Positions 18,212 to 27,491 of a DNA stretch of 64,000 nt are shown in pieces (positions within the stretch are counted from its first letter, which is position 1; each line of letters starts with the position of its first letter). The notes beneath the pieces are model-generated. The model saw only the letters and a list, made by a program, of their open reading frames with translations, was not told the DNA's origin and made no database searches. The stretch comes from Haloplanus sp. HW8-1 (lineage in GTDB: Archaea > Halobacteriota > Halobacteria > Halobacteriales > Haloferacaceae). The translations under genes were made by a program, and so were the position numbers. The stretch is from assembly GCF_023703795.1 (NCBI RefSeq), contig NZ_CP098518.1, positions 1,860,001 to 1,924,000 of the forward strand. Reading direction: 5' to 3'.

Positions 18212-18295
18212 GGTGGGATGACGGAGTGGACTAACGTGCCTGCCTGGAAAGCAGGTGGCCGAGAGGCCTCGTGGGTTCGAATCCCACTCCCACCG
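18212..18295 (+). tRNA. tRNA-Ser (anticodon GGA)
   Basis: A complete cloverleaf can be folded. The acceptor GGTGGGA (18212-18218) pairs with TCCCACC (18288-18294), discriminator G at 18295, no encoded CCA. The anticodon stem CCTGC/GCAGG encloses the loop CTGGAAA with anticodon GGA. A long variable arm (TGGCCGAGAGGCCTC) marks a class II tRNA, and the T arm is GTGGG-TTCGAAT-CCCAC. It reads UCC and UCU serine codons. No intron is seen. Confidence 0.97.
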
Positions 18296-18355
18296 CCTGC
18301 CACCGACGCCACGCGATCCCCAAAGCGTTACGGCCCTCGCCCGCGGCCATCCGCC

Positions 18356-19882
18356 ATGACCGAGGCCGCAGACCTCCTCTTGACGAACGCGGAGGTCCAC
18401 ACGCTGACTCGTCCCGACGAGACGGCCGAGGCGGTCGCCGTCCGCGACGGCCGGATCGTCCGCGTCGGCGACGCCTACGAACTCGACTTTCTGGCCGGCG
18501 TCGACACCCGGACCATCGACCTCGACGGTCGCGTCCTCCTCCCCGGCTTCGTCGACGCCCACACCCACCTCGACACGGTGGGCCGAAAACGCGTCCACGC
18601 GGACCTCTCGACGACCAAGAGCCGCGCCGCCGCAGTCGGCGCGCTCCGCGACCGGGCCGCAGCCGTCGACGACGATGACCCCGTCCTCGGCTTCGGTTAC
18701 GACGAGTCCGCCTGGGACGAGCGGGGCTATCTCACCCGGTCCGACCTGGACGCCGTCGACGCCGCCGGTCCCGTGGTCGCCGTCCGTGAGGACCTCCACG
18801 TCGCCTCACTCGATTCGACCGCGCTGGCGCGGTTCGGCGACGACCTGCCCGACGATGGCGTCCACCTGGAGGCCGGCGAGCCGACGGGCGTCGTCGTCGA
18901 GCGGGCGGCGGAGGCGGTCCTCGACGCCCTCGCGCCCGACGAGTCGGAGACGGAGCGACTTCTCCGGGCCGCCCAGACGTACGCGAACGAGCGGGGTGTC
19001 ACGACCGTCCACGACATGGTTCGGCGCTCGTCGGCGCCCCGGGTCTATCGCGATCTCGACCGCGACGGCGAGTTGACCCTCCGCGTTCGCCTCAACTACT
19101 GGGCGGACCATCTCGACGCCCTCGTCGAGACGGGGCTGCGGACGAACCACGGCGACGGGCGGGTCCGGATCGGGGCGATCAAGACGTTCACCGACGGGAG
19201 CATCGGCGGCCGGACGGCACGACTCTCCGCACCCTACGCCGACGCCCCGGACGAGCGCGGCGAGTGGACGGTGGCGCCGGCGGCGTTTCGCGACCTGCTC
19301 GACCGCGCCGAGGCTGCCGGCTTCCAGGTCGCCGCCCACGCCATCGGAGACGAGGCGGTCGACGACGTCGTCGACGCGTTCGCCGGCGCCGACCGGGGGG
19401 TCCGCCACCGGATCGAACACGCGGAACTCGCGAGCGACGAGGCCATCGATCGGATGGCCGACGCGGGACTCGTCGCCTCGATCCAGCCCAATTTCCACCG
19501 CTGGGCCGGCGAAGAGGGGCTGTACGCCGACCGTCTGGGCGACCGACGAACGGAGACGAACCGACTCCGCCGACTGGCCGACGCGGGTGTCATCCTCGCC
19601 TTCGGCAGCGACTGTATGCCGCTCGATCCGCTCGCCGGCGTCGCTCACGCCGTCGACGCGCCGACCGATCCCCAGCGCCTCGGCGTGACCGAGGCGCTGC
19701 GGGCGTACACGCTCGGCGGCGCCTACGCCGGCTTCGACGAGGACCGACTCGGCACGGTCGAGACCGGCAAACGCGCCGACTTCGTCGTGCTGGAGGCGTC
19801 GCCGTGGGACACCGACGACATCGGCGCCATCGACGCGGCGCTGACCGTCGTCGACGGCGAGGTGGTGTACGACGGACGATAA
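18356..19882 (+). CDS. Amidohydrolase family protein (YtcJ-like)
   Basis: A 508-residue metal-dependent hydrolase of the amidohydrolase superfamily. After an N-terminal beta-sandwich piece, the barrel begins with DAHTHLD (near 67-73). Further metal or active-site residues are seen in AAHAIGDEAVD (near 330), RIEHAEL (near 357) and GSDCMPLDP (near 418-426). The closing sandwich strand is KRADFVVLE. Known relatives hydrolyse N-acyl or cyclic amides, but substrates vary widely. The ATG at 18356 is used because the open frame upstream runs through the tRNA gene. Confidence 0.9.
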   Translation: MTEAADLLLTNAEVHTLTRPDETAEAVAVRDGRIVRVGDAYELDFLAGVDTRTIDLDGRVLLPGFVDAHTHLDTVGRKRVHADLSTTKSRAAAVGALRDRAAAVDDDDPVLGFGYDESAWDERGYLTRSDLDAVDAAGPVVAVREDLHVASLDSTALARFGDDLPDDGVHLEAGEPTGVVVERAAEAVLDALAPDESETERLLRAAQTYANERGVTTVHDMVRRSSAPRVYRDLDRDGELTLRVRLNYWADHLDALVETGLRTNHGDGRVRIGAIKTFTDGSIGGRTARLSAPYADAPDERGEWTVAPAAFRDLLDRAEAAGFQVAAHAIGDEAVDDVVDAFAGADRGVRHRIEHAELASDEAIDRMADAGLVASIQPNFHRWAGEEGLYADRLGDRRTETNRLRRLADAGVILAFGSDCMPLDPLAGVAHAVDAPTDPQRLGVTEALRAYTLGGAYAGFDEDRLGTVETGKRADFVVLEASPWDTDDIGAIDAALTVVDGEVVYDGR

Positions 19883-19913
19883 CCCCTAAGTCCGCGCCCT
19901 GCGGAGTCGGCCT

Positions 19914-20750
19914 ATGCCAACCTTCTTCGACCGTCTCGCCGAGCGGATCGACCGCGTCGACAGCGTCGTCTCGATCGGCCTCGACGCCGACCCCGACCGA
20001 ATCCCCGACTTTCTCGCCGATTGCGACCTGCCGCGGTGGGCGTTCAACCGCCGGATCATCGACGCCACCCACGAACACGCGGCCTGCTACAAACCCAACG
20101 CCGCCTTTTACGAGGACGCCGACGGCTGGCGGGCGCTCCGCGAAACCGTCGCCTACGCCCACGGGAAGGACGTGCCCGTCCTGTTGGACGCCAAGCGCGC
20201 CGACATCGGCAACACAGCCCGGCGGTACGCGGACCTCCTGGACGGCGCCGACGCCATCACCGTCAACCCCTACATGGGCCGGGACTCGCTCGATCCCTTC
20301 CTCTCCCGCGAGGACGCGGGCGTGTTCGTCCTCTGTCGCACCTCCAACCCCGGTGGTGCGGACCTGCAGGACCTCGAACTCGCCTCGGGCGAGCCGCTCT
20401 ACCGACGCGTGGCGGCGCTCGCGGACCTGTGGAACGAACACGGGAACGTGGGACTGGTCGTCGGCGCGACGGCGCCAGCGGAACTGGAGGGGCTGCGGGC
20501 CGAGGTTCCCGACATCCCCTTTCTCGTCCCCGGCGTGGGCGCACAGGGTGGGGACGCCGAGGCCGCCGTGGAGTACGGCCTCGCGGCCGGCGTCGGTCTG
20601 GTCAACTCCTCGCGGGGGATCATCTTCGCCGGCGAGGACGCCCCCGAGCGCACCCGGACGGGGACCGGAGAGACCGACGGGGCGGCGTACTTCGACGCGG
20701 CGGGCGAGGCGGCGAAGCAACTGAAGCGACGTCTCAACCAGTACCGATAG
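19914..20750 (+). CDS. pyrF: Orotidine 5'-phosphate decarboxylase
   Basis: A 278-residue enzyme of the last UMP biosynthesis step, of the longer PyrF group 2 type (about 270 residues rather than 220). The catalytic Lys-Asp-Lys-Asp array is in LDAKRADIGNT (near 89-99). The preceding SIGLDADPD at the N-terminus and NPYMGRDSL (near 116-124) are family blocks. The C-terminal phosphate-binding part is GVGAQGGD and VNSSRGIIF. It starts 31 bases after the amidohydrolase and ends 7 bases before a convergent zinc-ribbon gene. Confidence 0.97.
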   Translation: MPTFFDRLAERIDRVDSVVSIGLDADPDRIPDFLADCDLPRWAFNRRIIDATHEHAACYKPNAAFYEDADGWRALRETVAYAHGKDVPVLLDAKRADIGNTARRYADLLDGADAITVNPYMGRDSLDPFLSREDAGVFVLCRTSNPGGADLQDLELASGEPLYRRVAALADLWNEHGNVGLVVGATAPAELEGLRAEVPDIPFLVPGVGAQGGDAEAAVEYGLAAGVGLVNSSRGIIFAGEDAPERTRTGTGETDGAAYFDAAGEAAKQLKRRLNQYR

Positions 20751-20757
20751 CCGCCCG

Positions 20758-20898
20758 TTACCGCGCCCGCGCGGCACAGTCTACGCACAATCCGGTCTCG
20801 CGGTCGTAGTGGGTCGTACAGACGTTCGCGCCACAGCCCTCGCAGGTGTGGCCGGCCGTCGCCGCCTCGCACACCTGACAGACTGTCGCCATGCTCAT
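20758..20898 (-). CDS. Small zinc-finger protein
   Basis: A 46-residue protein with three pairs of Cys/His: [13 protein letters not shown], then THYD and CVDC. This is enough for two treble-clef or ribbon-like zinc sites, similar to a B-box or AN1-like mini-domain. Two in-frame ATGs six bases apart (20898 and 20892) could serve as start. Haloarchaea carry many such mini zinc proteins with unknown roles. It is transcribed against pyrF. Confidence 0.75.
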   Translation of the reverse strand: MSMATVCQVCEAATAGHTCEGCGANVCTTHYDRETGLCVDCAARAR

Positions 20899-21077
20899 GC
20901 CGGCCCTACGGCGCCGCCGGGCTTCAGCGTGTGGGTACAACCGGCAGTCGGTCGAGCGCCGCCGCCTCTCGGCGGGTGCCAACGATTCGTTCGGGCGATC
21001 CGCCCCCGTCGCCGGATCGGGCGCCCGAGGACCGAAACGGGCGAGACGCTTACAACGGTGGGTCCCCACGTGTGTGC

Positions 21078-21596
21078 GTGGACAGGGATCGACTCCTGCT
21101 CGGCCTGGCGGCGGTGTTCGCCGGCGTCACGGTGGTACTGACGGTGTCAGCCCTCGCCTACCAGCCGTTCCTCCTGTTTCTGTCCCTCCCCTTCGCTGCG
21201 ACCACCTACCTCATGTGGTCGCACGCGACGGGACGACTGGCGGAACGCACCCGCCGCCGGGCACGGCGTGCGTCGACCGGCGAGAGGCGGAGCGGTCCGG
21301 GCGCCCCCGGCGGCTTCGGCGCGACGGCGCGCGGGACGGCGGGTCCCGGTTCCGGTTCCGGCCCCGGCCCCGGCCCCGGCCCCGGCGGCCGACGCGCCGG
21401 CGTGGGAGCCCCCCGCGACACCGGCCAGACCCGTCGCGAGGCCTACGAGACGCTCGGTCTCGACCCGGACGCGGACGACGACGCGGTGCGGCGGGCCTAC
21501 CGGGCGAAAGTCAAGGAGGTCCACCCCGACACCGAAGACGGCGACGAGGATGCGTTCAAGCGAGTGAACCGCGCCTACGAGACGCTCACGGACTGA
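21078..21596 (+). CDS. DnaJ-domain membrane protein
   Basis: A 172-residue protein beginning with GTG at 21078. Two membrane segments lie at about 6-23 and 27-45. A low-complexity Gly/Ser/Pro linker follows (about 90-106, a run of Gly-Pro pairs). The C-terminal 55 residues form a J domain with the conserved [15 protein letters not shown] block, including the HPD tripeptide near residue 150. J domains stimulate Hsp70 ATPase, so this protein likely recruits DnaK to the membrane. The start is placed after the purine-poor spacer; longer in-frame extensions are arginine-rich. Confidence 0.85.
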   Translation: MDRDRLLLGLAAVFAGVTVVLTVSALAYQPFLLFLSLPFAATTYLMWSHATGRLAERTRRRARRASTGERRSGPGAPGGFGATARGTAGPGSGSGPGPGPGPGGRRAGVGAPRDTGQTRREAYETLGLDPDADDDAVRRAYRAKVKEVHPDTEDGDEDAFKRVNRAYETLTD

Positions 21597-21663
21597 TCGC
21601 TCCTGTGGCAACTATACCCACACTACGGAAAGCGTTTTGCCGAGCCACGGACTATCACGCCCC

Positions 21664-23268
21664 ATGACCGCCGATCGGGCCGTCCTGAAACAGGCCCTGG
21701 AACGCGGCGAGGAGGAGGGCGGCCCAATCGAGTTCAAGGAGCGTCTCTCTCGGGACGTCCACCTCGTGGACGGTCGGATGGAGAGCCTGGCGGCACAGTT
21801 GCGCCACCGCGTGCTGTCGGGCGACGGCGAGGCGACGTACGTCGTCGGCGTCACGGACGACGGCCACGTCGCCGGCATCGAACCGTCGGCGTTCTCGGAG
21901 TCGATGGACGTCCTCTCGCTGCTGGCGGAGGAGGCGGGCGCCCACATCGAGGACGTGGAAACCTGGGGCGTGGGTCGCGACGACGAGGACGGCCTCGTCG
22001 GCGTCGCCACGGTCCGGGAGGGTGCCATCCTCGACACCGACGACAGCCACATCGTCGTCGGGACCGCGGGTCACGTCGACCACGGGAAGAGCACGCTCGT
22101 CGGCACGCTCGTCACCGGACAGGCCGACGACGGACAGGGTAACACGCGCTCGTATCTCGACGTCCAGCCCCACGAGGTGGAGCGCGGCCTCTCGGCGGAC
22201 CTCTCCTATGCGGTGTACGGCTTCGACGAGTCGGGGCCGGTACGGATGGACAACCCCCATCGGAAGTCGGACCGCGCCCGCGTCGTCGAGGAGTCCGAAC
22301 GGCTGGTCTCCTTCGTCGATACCGTGGGCCACGAACCGTGGCTCCGGACCACGATCCGGGGATTGGTGGGGCAGAAACTCGACTACGGCCTCCTGACCGT
22401 CGCCGCGGACGACGGTCCAACCAAGACCACCCGCGAACACCTCGGCATCCTGCTCGCGACGGAACTGCCGACGATGGTGGTCATCACGAAGACGGATCTG
22501 GTGAGCGAGGAGCGGGTCGAGGCGGTCGAGCGGGCCGTCGAGCGCCTCCTCCGGGACGTCGAGGAGACGCCGCTTCTGATCGAGCGCCACGGCGTGAGCG
22601 CCGCCGCCGAGGAGATCGGTGACGTCGTGCCCGTTCTCCGAACCAGCGCCGTCTCGGGGACGGGCCTCGACGCCCTCGACGACCTGTTCGAGCGCCTGCC
22701 AAAGACCAACGGCGGCGACGGCGACTTCCGGATGTACATCGACCGGACGTACGCCGTGACCGGCGTCGGCGCCGTCGCCTCCGGCACGGTCAACTCGGGG
22801 ACCGTCGAGGCGGGCGACGAACTCCTGTTGGGCCCGATGCCGGACGGCGATTTCCGGCAGGTAGAGGTGCGCTCCATCGAGATGCATTACCACCGGGTCG
22901 ACCGCGCCGAGGCCGGCCGTATCGTCGGCATCGCGCTCAAGGGCGTCGCCGAGACCGACGTCGAGCGCGGGATGGTACTCCTGCCGGCCGACGCCGATCC
23001 CACGCCAGTCCGCAAGTTCGAGGCCGAGGTGGTCGTCCTCAACCACCCCACCCGGATCGGGACGGGCTACGAACCCGTCGTCCACCTGGAGACGATCAGC
23101 GAGGCGGCCGTCTTCCGTCCCGAGGGCGGCCACCTCCTCCCCGGCGACCGTGGCACGGCGACGGTCGAGTTCAAGTTCCGTCCCTATCTGATCGAGGAGG
23201 GTCAGCGGTTCGTCTTTCGCGAGGGGCGAAGCAAGGGCGTCGGCACCGTCACCCGTATCGACGAGTAG
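21664..23268 (+). CDS. GTPBP1-type translational GTPase
   Basis: A 534-residue GTP-binding protein of the EF-Tu/eEF1A superfamily in the GTPBP1/2 group. An N-terminal extension (1 to about 130) is followed by the G domain: G1 GHVDHGKST (137-145), the switch region with RGLSADLSY, G3 DTVGHE (near 219), G4 TKTD (near 278) and then beta-barrel domains II and III. Human GTPBP1 relatives take part in mRNA decay and ribosome rescue; the archaeal role is not defined. The ATG at 21664 follows an AT-rich promoter-like stretch. Confidence 0.92.
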   Translation: MTADRAVLKQALERGEEEGGPIEFKERLSRDVHLVDGRMESLAAQLRHRVLSGDGEATYVVGVTDDGHVAGIEPSAFSESMDVLSLLAEEAGAHIEDVETWGVGRDDEDGLVGVATVREGAILDTDDSHIVVGTAGHVDHGKSTLVGTLVTGQADDGQGNTRSYLDVQPHEVERGLSADLSYAVYGFDESGPVRMDNPHRKSDRARVVEESERLVSFVDTVGHEPWLRTTIRGLVGQKLDYGLLTVAADDGPTKTTREHLGILLATELPTMVVITKTDLVSEERVEAVERAVERLLRDVEETPLLIERHGVSAAAEEIGDVVPVLRTSAVSGTGLDALDDLFERLPKTNGGDGDFRMYIDRTYAVTGVGAVASGTVNSGTVEAGDELLLGPMPDGDFRQVEVRSIEMHYHRVDRAEAGRIVGIALKGVAETDVERGMVLLPADADPTPVRKFEAEVVVLNHPTRIGTGYEPVVHLETISEAAVFRPEGGHLLPGDRGTATVEFKFRPYLIEEGQRFVFREGRSKGVGTVTRIDE

Positions 23269-23325
23269 GCGACGTGGCGGTGCCGCTCGACCACCACGCC
23301 GTCGCCGCGGGCGGCGTGTCGCGCG

Positions 23326-24336
23326 CTACGCGTCTCCCGGCTCCGGCACCGGGACCGGCTCCCCCGTGTCGATGGCTTCGAGAACGGCGTTGGCCACCTG
23401 GAGCGACCGAAGGCCGTCCCGCCAGGTGACGAGCGGCGAGTCGCCGGACCTGACACAGTCGACGAAGTGGGCCGTCTCCCGGGTGAGGTTCGTCGTCAGC
23501 GTTCCGCGGAGTTCCGAGGTGTCGACGTAGTCGTAGCCCTCGTCGGTCCCGACGGCGACGTCGTCGTTTTCGAGTTCGAGACGGGCGTAGCCGTCGGTGC
23601 CGGTGAGCCGAATCTCCTCGGTGATCGCCGCGGGGTAGCCGTCGGGGCGCGCCCACCCCGTTTCGAGCGTGCCGACCGCGCCGTTCGCGAACTGCAGTGT
23701 CGCCGTCACCACGGCGGGTGTCGACAGGTCGCCCAGCCCTCGGCTGGCGATGGCCGACACCTCCGTCACCTCGGAGTCGAGGTACCACCGCATCATGTCG
23801 ATGTCGTGGACCGACAGGTAGTAGAGCGGGTTGGTCCACTCCGCGACCGCCTCGTAACTCTCGGCCGACGCGATCCGTGCCGCCTGAATCCCGAGGAACT
23901 CCCCGAAATCGCCGTCGTCGATCCGCGATTTCAGATTCGCGTACCGTGGGTCGAACCGGCAGACGTAGCCGACCAGCAGGTCGGCCTCCGACGCCTCGAC
24001 CGCCTCGCCGATCGCCTCGGCGTCCGCGACGGTGTCCGCGATCGGTTTCTCCAGCAGGACGTCCACGTCGCGGTCGAGCACGGTTCGGGTGGGATCGAGG
24101 TGAGCCGATTCCGGCGTCGCCACGGTGACGAGGTCGAGGTCGATGGCATCGAGCGCCTCGGGGACCGACCCGAACGACGCCGCGTGGAACCGCTCCGCCA
24201 CCTCACGGGCGCGGTCCTCGTCCAGGTCGACAACGGCGGCCAGATCGACCCCCGGATGTTCGTCGTAGCTTCTGGCGTGTTGTGTTCCGATCAATCCGCT
24301 ACCGATCACGCCGGCCTGCAGTTTGTCGTTCGTCAT
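23326..24336 (-). CDS. Gfo/Idh/MocA-family oxidoreductase
   Basis: A 336-residue NAD(P)-dependent dehydrogenase of the glucose-fructose oxidoreductase type. The Rossmann fold starts at VIGSGLIGTQHARSY (8-22). The EKPIADTV block (near 97-104) contains the catalytic-pathway Lys of the EKP motif. The C-terminal sheet carries the substrate domain with SVHDIDMMRWY (near 170-180), where the His is the usual proton donor. The family acts on sugars, inositols and related compounds; the substrate is unknown. The ATG at 24336 is used because upstream residues are arginine-rich. It is divergent from the oxidoreductase at 24574. Confidence 0.92.
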   Translation of the reverse strand: MTNDKLQAGVIGSGLIGTQHARSYDEHPGVDLAAVVDLDEDRAREVAERFHAASFGSVPEALDAIDLDLVTVATPESAHLDPTRTVLDRDVDVLLEKPIADTVADAEAIGEAVEASEADLLVGYVCRFDPRYANLKSRIDDGDFGEFLGIQAARIASAESYEAVAEWTNPLYYLSVHDIDMMRWYLDSEVTEVSAIASRGLGDLSTPAVVTATLQFANGAVGTLETGWARPDGYPAAITEEIRLTGTDGYARLELENDDVAVGTDEGYDYVDTSELRGTLTTNLTRETAHFVDCVRSGDSPLVTWRDGLRSLQVANAVLEAIDTGEPVPVPEPGDA

Positions 24337-24509
24337 ATGGACGCTTGCAGGGAGTGGGTGATAAGTATATGGCCGCACTAACACGGGTCGGACTGACGCC
24401 GTTCGCACGACCCGTCGGCCGCCGCCGACCACCCGCCGTCACCGGGTCGTGGCGTCGGGGCGGCCACGGCGCGTTGCCGGCGAGCGCCGAAACGGCGCTG
24501 TCGGTGGAT

Positions 24510-24529
24510 ATTGCTCGTCTCGAAGCAAT
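24510..24529. promoter_or_regulatory. Inverted repeat upstream of the AOR-family gene
   Basis: ATTGCT (24510-24515) and AGCAAT (24524-24529) are perfect inverted arms with an eight-base spacer. They lie just upstream of an AT-rich TATA-like stretch (AAATTTTTAC, about 24538-24547) that precedes the ATG at 24574. This is the place for an operator, but no copy was found before the other genes of the block. Confidence 0.4.
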
Positions 24530-24573
24530 CTCACCGCAAATTTTTACATCTCGGGGGAGTTCTCTGGAAACAG

Positions 24574-26241
24574 ATGAATTCAGCAAACGGGTCGATGTTG
24601 TCGATCGACGTGAGTGCGAAAACGACACGTGAGGAGGGCATCGACGACGAACTTGCATCTTTCATCGGTGGGCGTGGCGTCGCGACGCGACTCGCACACG
24701 AGCGAATCCCCTTCGACGCGGATCCGTTCGGGAGCGAGAACGCGGTGTACTTCTCGACAGGGCCGCTGCAGATGTCGCAGATGAGTTTCACGGGCCGGAT
24801 GAACATGACCGGGCTCTCGCCGCTGACCGACGGGTTGCTGTCGACGAACGCCGGCGGCTATCTCTCCCGGAACTTCGTCGACACGGGGCACGCAGTCGTC
24901 GAGATCACGGGCGAAAGCGACGACCTCGTCGGCCTCCACGTCACCGACGACGGCGTGACCGTCGAAGCGGTGCCTCACCTCAGGGAAGCCACCGTTCCGG
25001 ACGTCATGTCACACGTGACCGCCGAACACGGACTCGAAAGCGAACACGTGGCCGCCATCGGGCCGGCCGGCGAAAACCGGGTCCGGTTCGCCAGCGTGAT
25101 GACCTACGATCACCGGGCATTCGGTCGTGGCGGTCTCGGCGCCGTCCTCGGGTCGAAGAACGTGAAGTTCCTCACGTTCCAGGGCGAGTCGCCACCGCAG
25201 GTGTCCCTCCCCGACGACGTCCAGTCGACGATCCACCGGGAGGCGGCCACGGCCGACGACATGATGAAGCGCCAGGGCACGACGGCGGGGACGGAGTTCA
25301 TCAACGACGACTTCTCGTTGCCGACGAGATACTTCTCCGAACAGTCCTTCGAGGACGTCGAGGATATCGGTGGCGACGCCGTCGAGGCAAAGAAGACCAA
25401 CAAGGCGGCCTGTTCGGTCTGTGCGTTCGCGTGCAAACTCCCGACGAAGGACGAGGAGACGGGGTTGGAAACCGAGGGTCCGGAGTTCGAGACGATCTTC
25501 TCGTTCGGGAGCAACGCCGGCGTCGGCGACCTCGTGTCGATCATGCGTTCGAACGAGCGCTGTGACACTCTCGGGATGGACACGATCAGCGCCGGCAACG
25601 TCGTCTCGGCGTATCTCGCGGCCAACGACGAGTTCGGGAATACGGACCTCGTCGACGAACTGGTGCGAAAGATCGCCTACCGCGAGGGGATCGGCGATAC
25701 GCTCGCCGAAGGAGTCGATCGGTGCCACGAGGCGTTGGGTGTGGAAAACTGGTCGATCAAGGGACTGGAACTGGCCGCCCACGACGGCCGCGTTCTCTAC
25801 GGACAGGCGCTCAGCTACGCCACGGCGAACCGCGGTGGTGACCACATGTACTCGGCGACGATGCTCTCGAACGAGTACGGCGGGGACCTGGACGCCGAGA
25901 CGCTCGACGGGAAACCCGAGTTCCTGATCACCGACGAGAACCGCGCCGCCGTTCGCGACAGTGCCGTCCTCTGTGATTTCGGCGGCGGCTACGTGAGCGA
26001 GGACGCCCACGGCCAACTGCTCGATGCGTCGTACGACGAGTTACTGGCGGTCGGTGGCCGCATCGTCGAACTCGAACGGCATTTCAATAACAAGCGGGGG
26101 ATGGACCGGGCCGACGACCGGCTCCCGTACGAGATTCCCGGGTTCGAGGACGCACTCGACGAGTATTACGACCGACGGGGATGGACCCGGGACGGGACCG
26201 TCCCCGACGAACGGGTCGCCGAGTACGCCGTCGTCGGCTGA
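24574..26241 (+). CDS. Aldehyde:ferredoxin oxidoreductase-family tungstoenzyme
   Basis: A 555-residue member of the AOR family, which oxidises aldehydes to acids with ferredoxin as acceptor, using a tungstopterin and a 4Fe-4S cluster. The cluster ligands are visible: CSVCAFAC with Cys at 280, 283 and 287, and a fourth Cys at 467 in VLCDFGG. Pterin-binding blocks include the STGPLQMSQ segment, the SPLTDGLLSTNAGGYLSRNF segment (near 85-104) and AFGRGGLGAVLGSKNVK (near 184-200). Length is slightly short of classical AOR (about 605). It leads an island with an M14 hydrolase and a glutamine-synthetase-like ligase. The natural aldehyde is unknown. Confidence 0.9.
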   Translation: MNSANGSMLSIDVSAKTTREEGIDDELASFIGGRGVATRLAHERIPFDADPFGSENAVYFSTGPLQMSQMSFTGRMNMTGLSPLTDGLLSTNAGGYLSRNFVDTGHAVVEITGESDDLVGLHVTDDGVTVEAVPHLREATVPDVMSHVTAEHGLESEHVAAIGPAGENRVRFASVMTYDHRAFGRGGLGAVLGSKNVKFLTFQGESPPQVSLPDDVQSTIHREAATADDMMKRQGTTAGTEFINDDFSLPTRYFSEQSFEDVEDIGGDAVEAKKTNKAACSVCAFACKLPTKDEETGLETEGPEFETIFSFGSNAGVGDLVSIMRSNERCDTLGMDTISAGNVVSAYLAANDEFGNTDLVDELVRKIAYREGIGDTLAEGVDRCHEALGVENWSIKGLELAAHDGRVLYGQALSYATANRGGDHMYSATMLSNEYGGDLDAETLDGKPEFLITDENRAAVRDSAVLCDFGGGYVSEDAHGQLLDASYDELLAVGGRIVELERHFNNKRGMDRADDRLPYEIPGFEDALDEYYDRRGWTRDGTVPDERVAEYAVVG

Positions 26242-26471
26242 GCAGCGCACGGATCCCGCGTCGCGGACGGCGGCGCCGCAGTACTCCTCGTCTGTCGACC
26301 ACACGCCACCGTCGGCGGGCCGTCCGTCGCGTTCGGTCCCACTCCGTCGGGGCGGGACCGCCCCGAATCCGGAAACTACTGCCGGATGTGTGGCTAGACC
26401 GTGCAACTCTCCTCCAAAACGCTGGACGAAGTCCCAGAAGAGCTTTGTAAAACCAGTCGATCGATGGCTGT

Positions 26472-27242
26472 ATGCGAATCGAACAGCTCGGTTCCGGTGA
26501 GCCGGCCGTCGCGGTCGTCGCGGCGGTTCACGGCGACGAACCCTGTGGGGTACGCGCCATCGAGCGACTCTTGGACGACGATCCGGACGTCGAACGGCCG
26601 GTGAAGTTCGTCGTCGCGAACGAGCGGGCGCTCGATCGGGGCGTTCGGTACGTCGACGTCGACATGAACCGCTCGTACCCCGGCGACGAGACCAGCGACC
26701 GACACGAAGAGCGCCTCGCGAGTGATCTCCGGGCGGAACTGGCCGGCACGACGGCGCTTTCGATTCACTCCACACGGTCGTACGCGGACCCGTTCGGTGC
26801 GACAGCCGGGCTCACCGACGCGGACCGGCGGGTGTTCGAGCGATTGGGGCTGGAGTACGCCGTCGACGTCGGCGGCGTTTCCGACCGGCACCTGGCACAG
26901 CTACCGAACTACGTCGAGATAGAAGCCGGACTCCAGGGCACGGACGCCGCGGCGAGGAACGCCTACGACCTGACGAGACGCTTTCTGCGGGCGACCGGCG
27001 TGGTACCGGGTACCCCCGAGCGACGGGACACGTCCTACGTGACGATCTACGAAACCGTCCCGAAGCGGGCCGACGCGACCTACTCGATCACCGCACGGAA
27101 CTTTCGGGCGGTCGAACCGGACGAGGAGTTCGCACGGCGTGACGGCACACCGATCCGTGCGACGGAGGCGTTCGTGCCCGTACTCATGTCGAGCACCGGC
27201 TACGAGGACATCCTCGGGTTCAAATCGGCCGTCGTCGACTGA
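26472..27242 (+). CDS. AstE/AspA-type M14 zinc amidohydrolase
   Basis: A 256-residue protein of the succinylglutamate desuccinylase/aspartoacylase branch of M14. The zinc site is HGDE (His20, Glu23) with His99 in SIHSTRS as third ligand; DMNRSYPGD (near 64-72) is the substrate-carboxylate Arg motif. Members cleave N-acyl-amino acids such as N-succinylglutamate or N-acetylaspartate. The neighbouring ligase of glutamine-synthetase type makes a glutamyl amide as the substrate plausible. It begins about 230 bases after the AOR-family gene, in the same direction. Confidence 0.9.
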   Translation: MRIEQLGSGEPAVAVVAAVHGDEPCGVRAIERLLDDDPDVERPVKFVVANERALDRGVRYVDVDMNRSYPGDETSDRHEERLASDLRAELAGTTALSIHSTRSYADPFGATAGLTDADRRVFERLGLEYAVDVGGVSDRHLAQLPNYVEIEAGLQGTDAAARNAYDLTRRFLRATGVVPGTPERRDTSYVTIYETVPKRADATYSITARNFRAVEPDEEFARRDGTPIRATEAFVPVLMSSTGYEDILGFKSAVVD

Positions 27243-27491
27243 TCGACCGGTCGATGGTTGCTGCCTGAACGGCACTCGACGACCCCGTTCGAGGCCGCCG
27301 ATCCCGAATTCGGTGGCGCTCCGCCGGTCGACGCCCCGAGTTCCGGATCACTCGAACCTGGCCGCGCCCGATCACCCTGCCGGACGATCACTTCCAAAGG
27401 CCCACTCTAATCGGGGAAACATTCTCTGTGCCTCGTCCTTTCTCCGTTCTCGTGGTGAAGACTTATTTGGTTTGTCGGAAATGGTGGCCGT

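Noticed and set aside
18218-18355. Upstream extension of the amidohydrolase frame
   Set aside because: It overlaps tRNA-Ser and the encoded residues match the tRNA, not protein family sequence.
21349-21390. GGCCCC-type tandem repeat
   Set aside because: It is a Gly-Pro linker inside the DnaJ-domain gene and keeps the frame; not an independent repeat element.
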